Of a stretch of 64,000 nucleotides of DNA, positions 35,211 to 48,173 are shown in pieces; positions within the stretch are counted from its first letter, which is position 1; every line of letters starts with the position of its first letter. The DNA is from Myxococcales bacterium (lineage in GTDB: Bacteria; Myxococcota_A; Polyangia; Haliangiales; Haliangiaceae): NCBI GenBank assembly GCA_016706545.1, contig JADJJK010000004.1, positions 1 to 64,000 of the forward strand. Reading direction: 5' to 3'. The notes below the pieces were generated by a model. The model was not told the DNA's origin. It made no database searches and was given only the letters and a program-made list of their open reading frames with translations. The translations under genes and the position numbers were made by a program.

Positions 35211-35236
35211 GGCCGGCCGTGCAAAGACGGCTGGCC
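35211..35236. promoter_or_regulatory. inverted repeat between malF and malK (possible operator or leader hairpin)
   Basis: GGCCGGCCGT-GCAAAG-ACGGCTGGCC: ten-base arms with one mismatch around a six-base centre. It lies within the predicted 5' leader of the malFG transcript, between the predicted start site and the malF ATG. It could be a repressor operator or an mRNA hairpin. Confidence 0.45.
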
Positions 35237-35255
35237 TGGCTGCTCGAACCGCGCG

Positions 35256-35285
35256 ACTATATCGCCAAGGCCGTGACGCTGTCAG
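35256..35285 (-). promoter_or_regulatory. sigma-70-type promoter of malFG
   Basis: On the minus strand CTGACA (-35, 35280-35285) is followed after 18 bp by TATAGT (-10, 35256-35261). This matches TTGACA/TATAAT at 5/6 and 5/6, unusually good for this GC-rich genome. It would give a leader of about 90 nt before malF. Confidence 0.55.
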
Positions 35286-35476
35286 CCCGCTGGTAGGGTG
35301 ATGTCGCAAAGATGTTGCAGGCCGAAGAGAACGCGCTCGTCATCTCTATCCAGCGGCGCGATCGCGGTGGTAACACCAGCATCGCAATCGAGCGCTCGTT
35401 CGGCACCTGCGCCGGGCGCGGGCGAACCCAAGCAGCATGGCTGAGATCCCACCGCAGCCCTCCACGAGGAGCCCCC

Positions 35477-36589
35477 ATGGCGGACGTTGTCCTGCGCGAT
35501 ATCCGTAAGTCCTTTGGCGATGTCGAGATCATCCACGGGGCGAGCCTCGAGATAAAAGATGGGGAGTTCGTGGTCTTCGTCGGGCCGTCGGGCTGTGGCA
35601 AGTCCACGTTGCTCCGCCTCATCGCCGGACTGGAAGAGGTCAGCGCCGGCAAGCTCAGCATTGGCGGACGAGAGTGCAACACGCTGCCGCCAGCGGAGCG
35701 CGGCATCGCGATGGTGTTCCAGAGCTACGCCCTGTACCCGCATATGTCTGTTTTCGACAACATGGCGTTTGCGCTCAAGCTGGCGCACATGGACAAGACG
35801 GAGATCACGTCGCGGGTCCACAAGGCTGCAGACATCCTGCAGTTGCGAGACTACCTGCATCGCAAGCCCAAAGAGTTGTCTGGTGGACAACGGCAGCGCG
35901 TCGCGATCGGCCGCGCCATCGTGCGGGAACCTTCGGTGTTTCTCTTTGATGAACCGCTCAGCAATCTCGACGCCGCCTTGCGCGTGCAGATGCGTATCGA
36001 GATCTCCAAGCTGCATTCCCAGCTAAAGACCACCGTCATCTATGTGACGCACGACCAGGTCGAGGCGATGACGATGGCTGACCGCATCGTGGTGCTCAGT
36101 CAGGGCAACGTGGAGCAGTTCGGCGCGCCGCTCGAGCTGTACAGCCACCCGCGCAACCTGTTTGTCGCCGGGTTCATCGGATCGCCCAAGATGAACTTCT
36201 TCTCCGGTGAGGTGCAGGAGGCGAGCGCGACCGGCGCCACGGTCACCTTGCGGGACGGCAGCAAGATCACCCTCAAGGTAGACGCGACCCGCGCCAAGAA
36301 GGGCGACAAGGTCACGGTCGGCGCGCGCCCGGAGCACCTGGACGCGCGGCCCGTGGAGGGCGGCTCGTCGATTCCCGGAGACGTCACGCTGGTCGAGCAC
36401 CTTGGAGAGCAGACCCTCCTGTACGTCACGTGTCCCGCGAGCACCGAGCTGGTCACCGTCCGCGCCTCTGGCATCAGCAAGGTCAAGAAGGGCGACACGG
36501 TGAAGCTCTCGGCCGCCAATGGCGCCTTCTATCTGTTCGATGACGAGGGCAAGTCGTTCACCCGCCTGGAGCCCGAAATCTCGACCTGA
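35477..36589 (+). CDS. malK: maltodextrin ABC transporter ATPase MalK
   Basis: 370 residues from the ATG in GCCCCCATGG, with AGGAG 6 bp upstream. ABC signatures: Walker A GPSGCGKSTLLR, Q-loop FQSYALYPHM, signature LSGGQRQRVAIGRA, Walker B VFLFDEPLSNLD and H-loop VTHDQVEAM. The C-terminal OB-like regulatory domain is present (GARPEHLDARP, and a LAANGAFYLFDDEGK-like end). It is the shared energiser type that also serves UgpC or MsmK systems. It is transcribed away from malFG and towards the maltoporin gene. Confidence 0.95.
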   Translation: MADVVLRDIRKSFGDVEIIHGASLEIKDGEFVVFVGPSGCGKSTLLRLIAGLEEVSAGKLSIGGRECNTLPPAERGIAMVFQSYALYPHMSVFDNMAFALKLAHMDKTEITSRVHKAADILQLRDYLHRKPKELSGGQRQRVAIGRAIVREPSVFLFDEPLSNLDAALRVQMRIEISKLHSQLKTTVIYVTHDQVEAMTMADRIVVLSQGNVEQFGAPLELYSHPRNLFVAGFIGSPKMNFFSGEVQEASATGATVTLRDGSKITLKVDATRAKKGDKVTVGARPEHLDARPVEGGSSIPGDVTLVEHLGEQTLLYVTCPASTELVTVRASGISKVKKGDTVKLSAANGAFYLFDDEGKSFTRLEPEIST

Positions 36590-36668
36590 CCCCGGCAGGG
36601 TGCCGCTCGGCGCTGGCCCACAAGAGCTCGTCTGAGCGAACGCCGCAGGAAGCCGAAAAGCCGAAAAT

Positions 36669-36710
36669 AACAATGGCGGGGCGCCGAGAGGCTCCCCGCC
36701 ATTGTTTTCA
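36669..36710. terminator. bidirectional intrinsic terminator between malK and the maltoporin gene
   Basis: A perfect 13-bp stem (AACAATGGCGGGG / CCCCGCCATTGTT) continues through an inner GCC-GAGA-GGC loop. It is followed by TTTTCATTT on the plus strand and by TTATTTTC on the minus strand. It lies 79 bp after the malK stop and ends transcription from both convergent genes. Confidence 0.9.
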
Positions 36711-36783
36711 TTTCAGCGCGGAAGTGGCGCTCGAGTGCGCCGCTTCGCGGTGAGCCTACCCGGCGACAGCTCGCCTGGGTAGC

Positions 36784-38235
36784 TCACCCATGATTCACCA
36801 CCAGCTCTCGAGCTGCAGGCCGAACGACAGGCCCGTGGTGTCCCTGGCCATACGCCGGGTTGCCGATGGCGCCCTTGGCGCTGTCGCTCCAGAACGCCAG
36901 GGTCGCGAACGCACGCAGCGTCGGGCGAGCCCAGAAGCCGGGGCCGGTGGAGATCTGCGGAGCCACCGTCAGCTTGGCCAGCGAGCGGCTGTCCGCGTCG
37001 CCTTCCACGGTGTTGTCGATGCCGAGCTCGGTGGCCAGCGACAGGTACTGGGTGAAGTTGTACACAGGACGCGCGCCGAGCGAGATCCAGCGACTGGTCG
37101 CGTTGGTGTCCGCGCCAGTGTCAATGTGCTGGAAGATCGCGGAGCCCATCAGCGACAGGCGCGGGGCGAGCTGGGCCTGCAGCACCTCGGTGATGCGCAG
37201 CATCCAGGCGTCCTCGTTGCCCTCGCCGCCGCCGAGGTAGCTGTTGAAGTACATGCCGGCGCCCATGCCGTACTGCACCATCAGCTTGTTCCAGCCGCCG
37301 AGCAGGTTCTTCTCGTGCATCACGCCGGCTTCGAGGCCGAACACGGTGTCGCCACCAGGAGTGGTCGGGCTCTCGAAGGTCACGTCGCCCCACAGCGCGA
37401 GGCGGCTGGTGTCCGGGAGCTGGATGCCGCGGTAGCGGACATCAAAGCTCTTCTTGGTGCGCTTGCCCAGCGACAGGACCTGCGCCATGCCGCTGTCGTC
37501 CGCGCCGCCAAAGAAGGCGACGGCGAGCTTGCCGGGGCCAGCCTTGAGGTTCTCGAAGCCGCCGCCGAGGCCGCTGGTGTCGTAGAAGTAGAAGTCGTTG
37601 ATGTGGATGTCGTGGCGGTCGTAGAACCGGTTACCGGCCCAGAACGACATGCCCGGCGCACCAGCGATCACGTTCTTGGCCTCGGCGAAGGCCTCACGGA
37701 CGCGGAACTGGACGCTGTTGTCGTAGTTGTTGTTGTTGCCCGAGGCGACGCTGAGGCGCAGCGTGGTGGAGAAGGTCGCGCCGTCGTTGCTGGAGTTGAG
37801 CCAGTTGTTGGTGAACCCAAGCTCGCCGTAGGTGTCCGTCTCGTTGCCAAGGCGGTACTTGGCGAACGCGCCCGGCGCCTGGAAGGCAACCTGCTGTCCG
37901 CCCTTGCCGTTGATGCCGAACCCCGAGCGAAGGTAGCCGGAGAACACGAACGACTTCGGCATGTTCGAGACGGTGTTCTTGATGAGCTCCTCGGTCGCGG
38001 TCGCGGGATCCGCGGCGGGGGCCGGGGCCACCTCAGCGGTGACCTCAGGAGCGGCGGGCTCGGTGGCAGCCGGCTCGACCGGGGCGGGGGCCGCCGCGGG
38101 GGCGGGGGCCGGGGCCGGCGGAGGCGCCGGCGCGAACTGCGCCAGCGCGACGGCGGGCACCAGGGTCGCTGCACCGGCAGCGATCACTGCCGACAGCTTG
38201 GAAGACAGAGAGGTAGTAGATTTTGAAGTCTTCAT
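36784..38235 (-). CDS. maltoporin-like outer-membrane porin, 3' end probably frameshifted
   Basis: The start is ATG 38235 (MKTSKSTTS), preceded by GAGAT. A signal peptide ends at ALAQ and is followed by an Ala/Pro-rich linker of about 45 residues. A LamB-type barrel then begins FSGYLRSGFGING. The LamB fingerprint FWAGNRFYDRHDIHINDFYF is present. As written the protein ends ARELVVNHG, which is not a porin ending. One base shift near 36846-36850 gives DTTGLSFGLQLESWW followed by a stop at 36795, the normal aromatic LamB C-terminus. So the last 20 or so residues are likely wrong or mutated. It imports maltodextrins for the neighbouring MalEFGK system. Confidence 0.9.
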   Translation of the reverse strand: MKTSKSTTSLSSKLSAVIAAGAATLVPAVALAQFAPAPPPAPAPAPAAAPAPVEPAATEPAAPEVTAEVAPAPAADPATATEELIKNTVSNMPKSFVFSGYLRSGFGINGKGGQQVAFQAPGAFAKYRLGNETDTYGELGFTNNWLNSSNDGATFSTTLRLSVASGNNNNYDNSVQFRVREAFAEAKNVIAGAPGMSFWAGNRFYDRHDIHINDFYFYDTSGLGGGFENLKAGPGKLAVAFFGGADDSGMAQVLSLGKRTKKSFDVRYRGIQLPDTSRLALWGDVTFESPTTPGGDTVFGLEAGVMHEKNLLGGWNKLMVQYGMGAGMYFNSYLGGGEGNEDAWMLRITEVLQAQLAPRLSLMGSAIFQHIDTGADTNATSRWISLGARPVYNFTQYLSLATELGIDNTVEGDADSRSLAKLTVAPQISTGPGFWARPTLRAFATLAFWSDSAKGAIGNPAYGQGHHGPVVRPAARELVVNHG

Positions 38236-38295
38236 CGATGATCTCGATTCTGGGTCTCGATTGCGCAACTTGTGACTGGACGTTCTTGCGGAGGA

Positions 38296-39486
<1,191 letters not shown>

Positions 39487-40027
39487 GGACTCCCTCTGCG
39501 TGATGTGGTTGGTTTCTCAAACCAGCTCCGCAGGGCCGAGGCGGCCTGGGAGCGAGTCTTGTCGCGATGACATTGGAGCTGAGCCTTCTGGTGACTCGCT
39601 GCGCGTCTTCACCATGGCGCTCTCGCCAAAACGTCGGGCCGGAAGTTGGGCCAAAAGTTCGGCGAAAGGGAAGAACTCCAACGACGGTCATGCGCCGAGC
39701 CCCAATGCAGGGTTCGTGCGAGGTAGAGACCGTGCCCATCTGCGAGGCTTCCACGTGCCTGTCTTTTGCCACGAGTCGGACTTTTGTTCAGCGATTGCGC
39801 CAATTTTTTTCGAGAACGTAAGGAAACCGGCAAACCATCGTGAACCTTGCAGGTTGCGCGGACACGCACGAGCTGCACTCCGACGTGGAGCTAGCGCAAA
39901 AAATTCGTCACGATGCAACGACAATCAGAGCGAAGCAGGCAACACAGGTGCGCAGACCTGTTCGCACTGACGATGGAGTGAGGTCATCTCGACGTCGCAA
40001 ACAGATCTGACCGATCATGGCCCGCGG
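39487..40027. other. 541-bp region upstream of malE
   Basis: No supported gene. It contains an A/T-richer segment near 39770-39840 with a run of seven T, and should hold the malE promoter and control sites. I do not see a clear -10/-35 pair or an obvious palindromic operator. The right end is the tail-side flank of the DUF4032 gene. Confidence 0.5.
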
Positions 40028-41251
40028 TCATGGCCGATACGCGGGACAACCGCTAGCTAGCCAATCGGCCAGCACCGCTTCGGTCCCCAGATCCGAGTCC
40101 GCCTCGACGGACTTGAGGTATCGATGATGCAGCAGGTCGCAGTACCCCTGGATCGCGTCGGAGATGCCGGGGATGGCGCTGAGCCGCAGCAGCATCGGCT
40201 CGAGGGCCGTGACGCGCCACTGGATCGCCGCGATGGCCTTGCTCGTGCTGCCGCTGCTGCTGGCCTTGGCCTGATGATAGTAGAGGTCCGAGAGGAGCTG
40301 GCGCGCCTGCCACTCGGAGGTCTCGATGCCCGTCAGCTCGCGCAGGCGCTGGGCGTGGTGGTTGCGACCTCCGGGTTTGACCGAGACGCGCAGCCGGTTG
40401 CCGGAAGCCGCCGGCACGAGATCGATCTCCTTGATGCTGAAGCCCAGCTCGTTGAGGCGGCGGATCCGCTCCGTGATGCGGTAGCTCTCCTCGGGCTTGA
40501 TGGACTCGACCCGAGCCAGCTCGCTCCACAGGCCTCGATAGCGCTTGGCGATGTCCTGGCCCAGCCACAGATCGGCGCCGTCGATGGACAGGCCCTGGGA
40601 GGCGGCGATGTCGGCCATGTCCCCGGCGACGTTGTGGATCATGATCGCCAGATCTTCCTCGCGCTGGCCGTCGCTGAGGGTGTCGCGCAGGTACGCGGTC
40701 TCGGCGTCCACCATGATGGTGTCCACGGCCTGCGCATCGAAGCGATACAGCACGTTCGACAGCGAGCAGTCTCCCCAGAAGCAGCCGGCGACGTGGAGCT
40801 CCACCAGCAAGCCGGCGAACGCATCGAGCATCTGGCTGCGGCGCGCGCCAAAGCCCGCGCCCTCGAGCAGCTCGCGATAGGAGAACGAGAAGTCGAGGTA
40901 CTTGGTGATGAGCGCGGCCGAGGCCTCCGCGTGCGGATCCTCGTGGCGGTGCTCGACCAGCCCGACCGGGTGGACGCACAGCGTGTCCTTGCGGTCCCCG
41001 GCGGTGAGCGCGCTCAGCACTTCGTACTCGCGCCGCGCTGCGCGCATCGGCAGCTCTTTCACCACGTAGATGCTGTCGGCATAGGCCAAAAACCGCACCT
41101 CATGACGAGAGATGCCCTTGGGCAAGGACAGCAGACGCGGGCTCTTCCACGTCACCACCGAGTCGCTCCACGGCAGCTCCAGAAAGTCCGGGTGGCCAGG
41201 CCGGATGATGAGCGAGGGGGCGGGCAGGGAGCTTGGCTCAGGGCGGGACAT
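40028..41251 (-). CDS. DUF4032 protein with kinase-like fold
   Basis: 407 residues from ATG 41251 (MSRPEPSSLPAP); longer frames would be antisense to the amylase gene. The central region GCFWGDCSLSNVLYRFDAQ followed by IMVDAETAYLRDTLSDGQRE resembles the catalytic and metal-binding loops of aminoglycoside/LPS-kinase folds, as in DUF4032 proteins. An upstream lysine in VVKELPMRAARREYEVL could be the nucleotide lysine. The substrate is unknown. It is 11 bp downstream of the amylase gene, so it is co-transcribed with it; a role in sugar or glycan phosphorylation would fit (inference). Confidence 0.8.
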   Translation of the reverse strand: MSRPEPSSLPAPSLIIRPGHPDFLELPWSDSVVTWKSPRLLSLPKGISRHEVRFLAYADSIYVVKELPMRAARREYEVLSALTAGDRKDTLCVHPVGLVEHRHEDPHAEASAALITKYLDFSFSYRELLEGAGFGARRSQMLDAFAGLLVELHVAGCFWGDCSLSNVLYRFDAQAVDTIMVDAETAYLRDTLSDGQREEDLAIMIHNVAGDMADIAASQGLSIDGADLWLGQDIAKRYRGLWSELARVESIKPEESYRITERIRRLNELGFSIKEIDLVPAASGNRLRVSVKPGGRNHHAQRLRELTGIETSEWQARQLLSDLYYHQAKASSSGSTSKAIAAIQWRVTALEPMLLRLSAIPGISDAIQGYCDLLHHRYLKSVEADSDLGTEAVLADWLASGCPAYRP

Positions 41252-41262
41252 CGCGTGGCGAC

Positions 41263-43077
<1,815 letters not shown>

Positions 43078-43157
43078 GGTGACAGAGAGGTCAACACCTG
43101 GGCCGAGCAAGGAGCGCATCATCGAGCACTACCTTCGCATGTCGCGGTCGCAGGATC

Positions 43158-44560
43158 TCAGCCTTTGGGTTGGGCTTTTGTCGGCTCGTTGGCCAGAGAG
43201 CCTGCGAGCCGCTCCGCCAGATCCTGGGTCTCTATCAGGTTGTCTTCGATCGAGCAGTAGGTCCAGCCTCCGTAGCGGCCCACCGAGTGGATACCATGCC
43301 CGGCCAGCTCGGCGCGCCGGGCGGCGACCTCCGCGATCGAGGCCCGCGTGAGATGGACGTACGCAGGATCGAGCGTGACGTGGTGCCAGTCGACGAGCTG
43401 GTGATCGACGACGATGCCCTCGGCCCGCAGGTCTGCTAGCACACGGCCGAGCATCTGGTCCACGTCCAGGTGCTCGCCGCTTGGCCGCCCGAGCTCCACG
43501 TACAGGCTCTGGCGATCGCCGCCGAGCAGGTTGTCGTACCAGCCCACGCGGTAGAAGCAGCGCGCCGGATCCGGGAAGTACATCCAGTGGACGTCGCGGC
43601 GACCCTTGCGGTCAAATCCCAGGTTGTAGACCGCGACCGCGTTGGAGGCGAACATCCCCGGCGAAGGGGGCTGGCCACACGCGGTGAGCAAGGTTGGCAG
43701 CGGCGCTGAGCTGACCAGGTGGGTGTAGGCGATGCGGCGGCGAGCGGTGACGGCGACCCGCCGCGCGACGTCCACCTGGACGAGCGGCTCGCCGAGCGAC
43801 AGCGTCGCTGGATCCAGATCGTGCAGGAGCGCGCGCACGAACTCGATGGCGCCGCCGGCAGGGTAGGTGAACGTGGCGTTGTAGCCGTGACGCCGCGCGG
43901 CCGGCGGCCGGCGGGCGCAGGTTGGACATCACGGAGTCCAGGTCCACCAGCGGCAGGAAGCGGCCCATCGCGGACGGATCCAGCGTGTCGAGATCGCAGG
44001 CGTAGAGCTTCTCGTTGTAGGGCAAGAGGAAGCGGTCGCTGATGCCGCGGCCGAGCCGCTGCAGCACGAGCTCCTGAAACGATCGCGGCTCGGCGCCGCC
44101 AGCGCGCGCGGCGGCGTAGAGATCCACCAGGCAATCCAGGAAGTCCTCGTGCGCGAGCTGGTGGATGTTGGCCTGAAACGGATAGTCGATGTCGCGACCG
44201 CGATACCGGATGAGCGCGCGGCGCTCGATCTCGCGGACGTCCTGACCGGGCATGCGCTGGCGCAAGAACTGTTCGAGCTCGGGCCTGGTGAAGTGAAAGA
44301 AGTGGCCGGAGTAGTCCCAGACAAAGCCGGAGCGCCGCACCGTCCGACAGTAGCCGCCCGGCTCATGCGCGGCCTCGATGATCTGCAGCCGCGGCGGCGG
44401 CTCGCCGCGCCGCCGCGCCGCCGCCAAGATCCAGTTGGCGAACGCCAGGCCGGAGACGCCGGCGCCGACGATCAGGTAGTCGACCTGCAGCTCGGCGTCG
44501 CGGCCCGGGGCGGGGCGCGGGGCGGGCGGGGGGGGGGAGGGGGGCGGCCCGAGCGCGGGC

Positions 44561-44564
<4 letters not shown>
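43158..44564 (-). pseudogene. FAD-dependent oxidoreductase (HemY/UDP-galactopyranose-mutase-like), frameshifted as read
   Basis: The pieces join into one protein. The N-terminal part has the FAD loop VDYLIVGAGVSGLAF, then EPGGYCRTVRRSGFVWDYSGH, then YNEKLYACDLDTLDPSAMG. After a break near 43880-43910 it continues in another frame with GYNATFTYPAGG, then the C-terminal part (SAPLPTLLTACGQ and EGIVVDHQLVDWHH). The break lies in a repetitive CCGCCGGCCGCCGG stretch. The 5' end is also out of frame: the only good start (GTG 44564, overlapping the upstream TGA as GTGA) is separated from the FAD loop by a C6-T-C10 tract and needs one extra base, or two fewer, to be in frame. These are either sequencing errors, mutations, or a switchable tract. 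Function is unknown. Confidence 0.75.
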
Positions 44565-46246
<1,682 letters not shown>

Positions 46247-46522
46247 GTCGCTAGCCTACACGGAGGTCTCCGCCCAAGTGAAATTGCTGGCATGCGCGCG
46301 GGTCAAGATGACTCGCTGGCCGTCGAAGGCGCGGGCGGCGGCCGGCGGCCGCAGGGCGACCGCCAGGATGTGTGGCCGGGGCAGGGAGCGCCCCAAACGA
46401 GGAGATCCATGGGTGGTGATGGACCTAACATCCAAGCCCCCGGCCTTTCCCTGGCCCAGGTTCGGTGCTAACAGATGGGCCCAGGACGTCTTGGCCCAGG
46501 CTGGGACCTGGGAGGAACGAAC

Positions 46523-46741
46523 GTGAGTAAAGAAGAGCTAGTACATCTCGACGGGGAGGTCATCCTGATTGCCAAAGGTGGCAACTTCCGCGTCAAGCTC
46601 GACAACGGGCATGAAGTCCTCGCCAAGCTGGCAGGCAAGGTTCGACGGCACCGCATCCGCGTGGTGCTCGGCGATCGCGTCACCGTGGCGGTGTCGCCGT
46701 ACGATCCGACTCGCGGGTTCATCGTCTATCGTCAGCGCTAG
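46523..46741 (+). CDS. infA: translation initiation factor IF-1
   Basis: 72 residues, exactly the family length, from a GTG start with GGAGG 7 bp upstream. It is an OB-fold protein that binds the 30S A site during initiation. The motifs VHLDGEVILIAKGGNFRVKL, KVRRHRIRVVLGDRVTV and SPYDPTRGFIVYR match IF-1. An upstream ATG in the same frame would add 16 residues not found in the family, so it is rejected. It stands alone rather than in a ribosomal-protein operon. The stop codon lies in a tandem repeat. Confidence 0.96.
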   Translation: MSKEELVHLDGEVILIAKGGNFRVKLDNGHEVLAKLAGKVRRHRIRVVLGDRVTVAVSPYDPTRGFIVYRQR

Positions 46742-46813
46742 GCGTCAACGCCAGGCGTCAGCGCCAGGCGTCAGCGCCAGGCGTCAGGCGCCAGCGCTAG
46801 GCGTCAGCGCCAG
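46731..46813. repeat. 13-bp tandem repeat growing out of the infA 3' end
   Basis: About six copies of GGCGTCAGCGCCA-type units. The last codons of infA (CGT CAG CGC TAG) are themselves part of the first unit. Each unit is close to a palindrome (GGCGTcaACGCC in the first full copy), so the stretch can fold into serial hairpins, but there is no T-run. Confidence 0.85.
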
Positions 46814-46851
46814 GCCTCTGGGTTCCGCGCTCCCTGCTAGAGTGCGGGACC

Positions 46852-48102
46852 ATGGATGGTCCTCGTTTGTCCGCCGCTCCTTTGGATCCCGCCGCGCCGC
46901 TGCGCGGCGCCACGGTGGTGGTTGGCGTGGGTGGCGGCATCGCCGCCTACAAGGCCTGCGAGCTGGTGCGCTTGCTCGACAAGGCGGGCGCCAAGGTGTG
47001 GGTAACGATGACGAGACGGGCGACCAAGTTCGTCTCGCCGCTCACCTTTCAGGCGCTGTCGGGGAGGCCGGTGTTCACGGACCTGTTCAGCCTCACCGAG
47101 GAGGCCTCGATCGGTCACATCCAGCTCGCCGACCGCGCCGACCTGGTGATCCTGGCGCCCGCCAGCGCGAACCTCATCGCCCGCCTGGCTGCCGGCATGG
47201 CCGACGACGCGGTGACCTCGGTGGTGCTGGCGACCAAGGCGCCGGTGTTGCTGGCACCGTCGATGAACGTCAACATGTGGAGCCACCCGCTGACCCAGCG
47301 CAACGTGCAGACGCTGGCAGCGCTGCCCCACATCTCGATCGTCGGCCCTGGCGATGGCTTTCTGGCCTGCCGCTGGGTAGGTCCGGGGCGGCTCGCCGAT
47401 CCGGCAGACATCGTGGAGGCCGCGGCGTCGCTGCGCACCCCGCAGGACCTGCGTGGCCGGCGCCTGGTCGTGTCCGCCGGGCCCACGCAGGAGGCGCTGG
47501 ATCCGGCGCGCTACCTGGGAAACCGCAGCTCGGGCAAGATGGGGCTGGCGCTGGCGCTGGCCGCCCGCCGACGCGGAGCCCAGGTCTCGCTCGTGCTGGG
47601 GCCGACCGCGCAGGTCCCACCGCCCGGCGTGGAGGTGGTGAACGTGACCACGGCCCTGCAGATGCAAGCGGCGCTGGCCGAGCGGGTCCCCGGCGCGGAC
47701 GCGGTCATCATGGCGGCGGCGGTGGCGGACTTTCGTCCGCGCCAGGTGGCGCCGCAGAAGCTCAAGCGGTCTCGGCTGGGCGGCGAGCTGACGCTCGAGC
47801 TGGTCAGTAACCCCGACCTGCTGGCGGAGCTTGGGCACGCCCGTGGCGACGAGCGGCGACCGCTGCTGGTGGGCTTCGCCGCCGAGACCGAGGACGTGGT
47901 GAGAAACGCTCAGGAGAAGCTGGCCAAAAAACGGTGCGACCTGGTGGTGGGCAATGACGTCTCCGCGCCAGGCATCGGCTTTGGCGCCGACGACAACGCC
48001 GTGGTGATCGTCGGAGACGGGGGCGTGGTCGCGACGATCGCCGGTAGCAAGCTCGTGGTGGCGCACGGGATCCTCGATCAGGTGGTGGCGCGGCTGGGGT
48101 AG
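46852..48102 (+). CDS. coaBC: bifunctional phosphopantothenoylcysteine decarboxylase / synthetase
   Basis: 416 residues: CoaC domain then CoaB domain, two steps of coenzyme A synthesis. CoaC: VGVGGGIAAYKACELVR (FMN loop), SIGHIQLADRADL (catalytic His), APSMNVNMW and GDGFLACRWVGPGRLAD (catalytic Cys). CoaB: LVVSAGPTQEALDPARYLGN, NRSSGKMG, AAAVADFRP and the lysine in APQKLKR. ATG 46852 is preceded by the 13-bp repeat and a short spacer. It is followed after 71 bp by the uracil-DNA glycosylase gene in the same direction. Confidence 0.97.
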   Translation: MDGPRLSAAPLDPAAPLRGATVVVGVGGGIAAYKACELVRLLDKAGAKVWVTMTRRATKFVSPLTFQALSGRPVFTDLFSLTEEASIGHIQLADRADLVILAPASANLIARLAAGMADDAVTSVVLATKAPVLLAPSMNVNMWSHPLTQRNVQTLAALPHISIVGPGDGFLACRWVGPGRLADPADIVEAAASLRTPQDLRGRRLVVSAGPTQEALDPARYLGNRSSGKMGLALALAARRRGAQVSLVLGPTAQVPPPGVEVVNVTTALQMQAALAERVPGADAVIMAAAVADFRPRQVAPQKLKRSRLGGELTLELVSNPDLLAELGHARGDERRPLLVGFAAETEDVVRNAQEKLAKKRCDLVVGNDVSAPGIGFGADDNAVVIVGDGGVVATIAGSKLVVAHGILDQVVARLG

Positions 48103-48173
48103 CGAGGGCTCGGCTTGAAGACGCGGCCAGACGACGCGGCCAGGCGGCGCGAGGGTGGGCGCCGGCCGAGCCG

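Noticed and set aside
46741..46813. CRISPR-like array after infA
   Set aside because: The units are contiguous with no unique spacers and only 13 bp long, so this is a plain tandem repeat.
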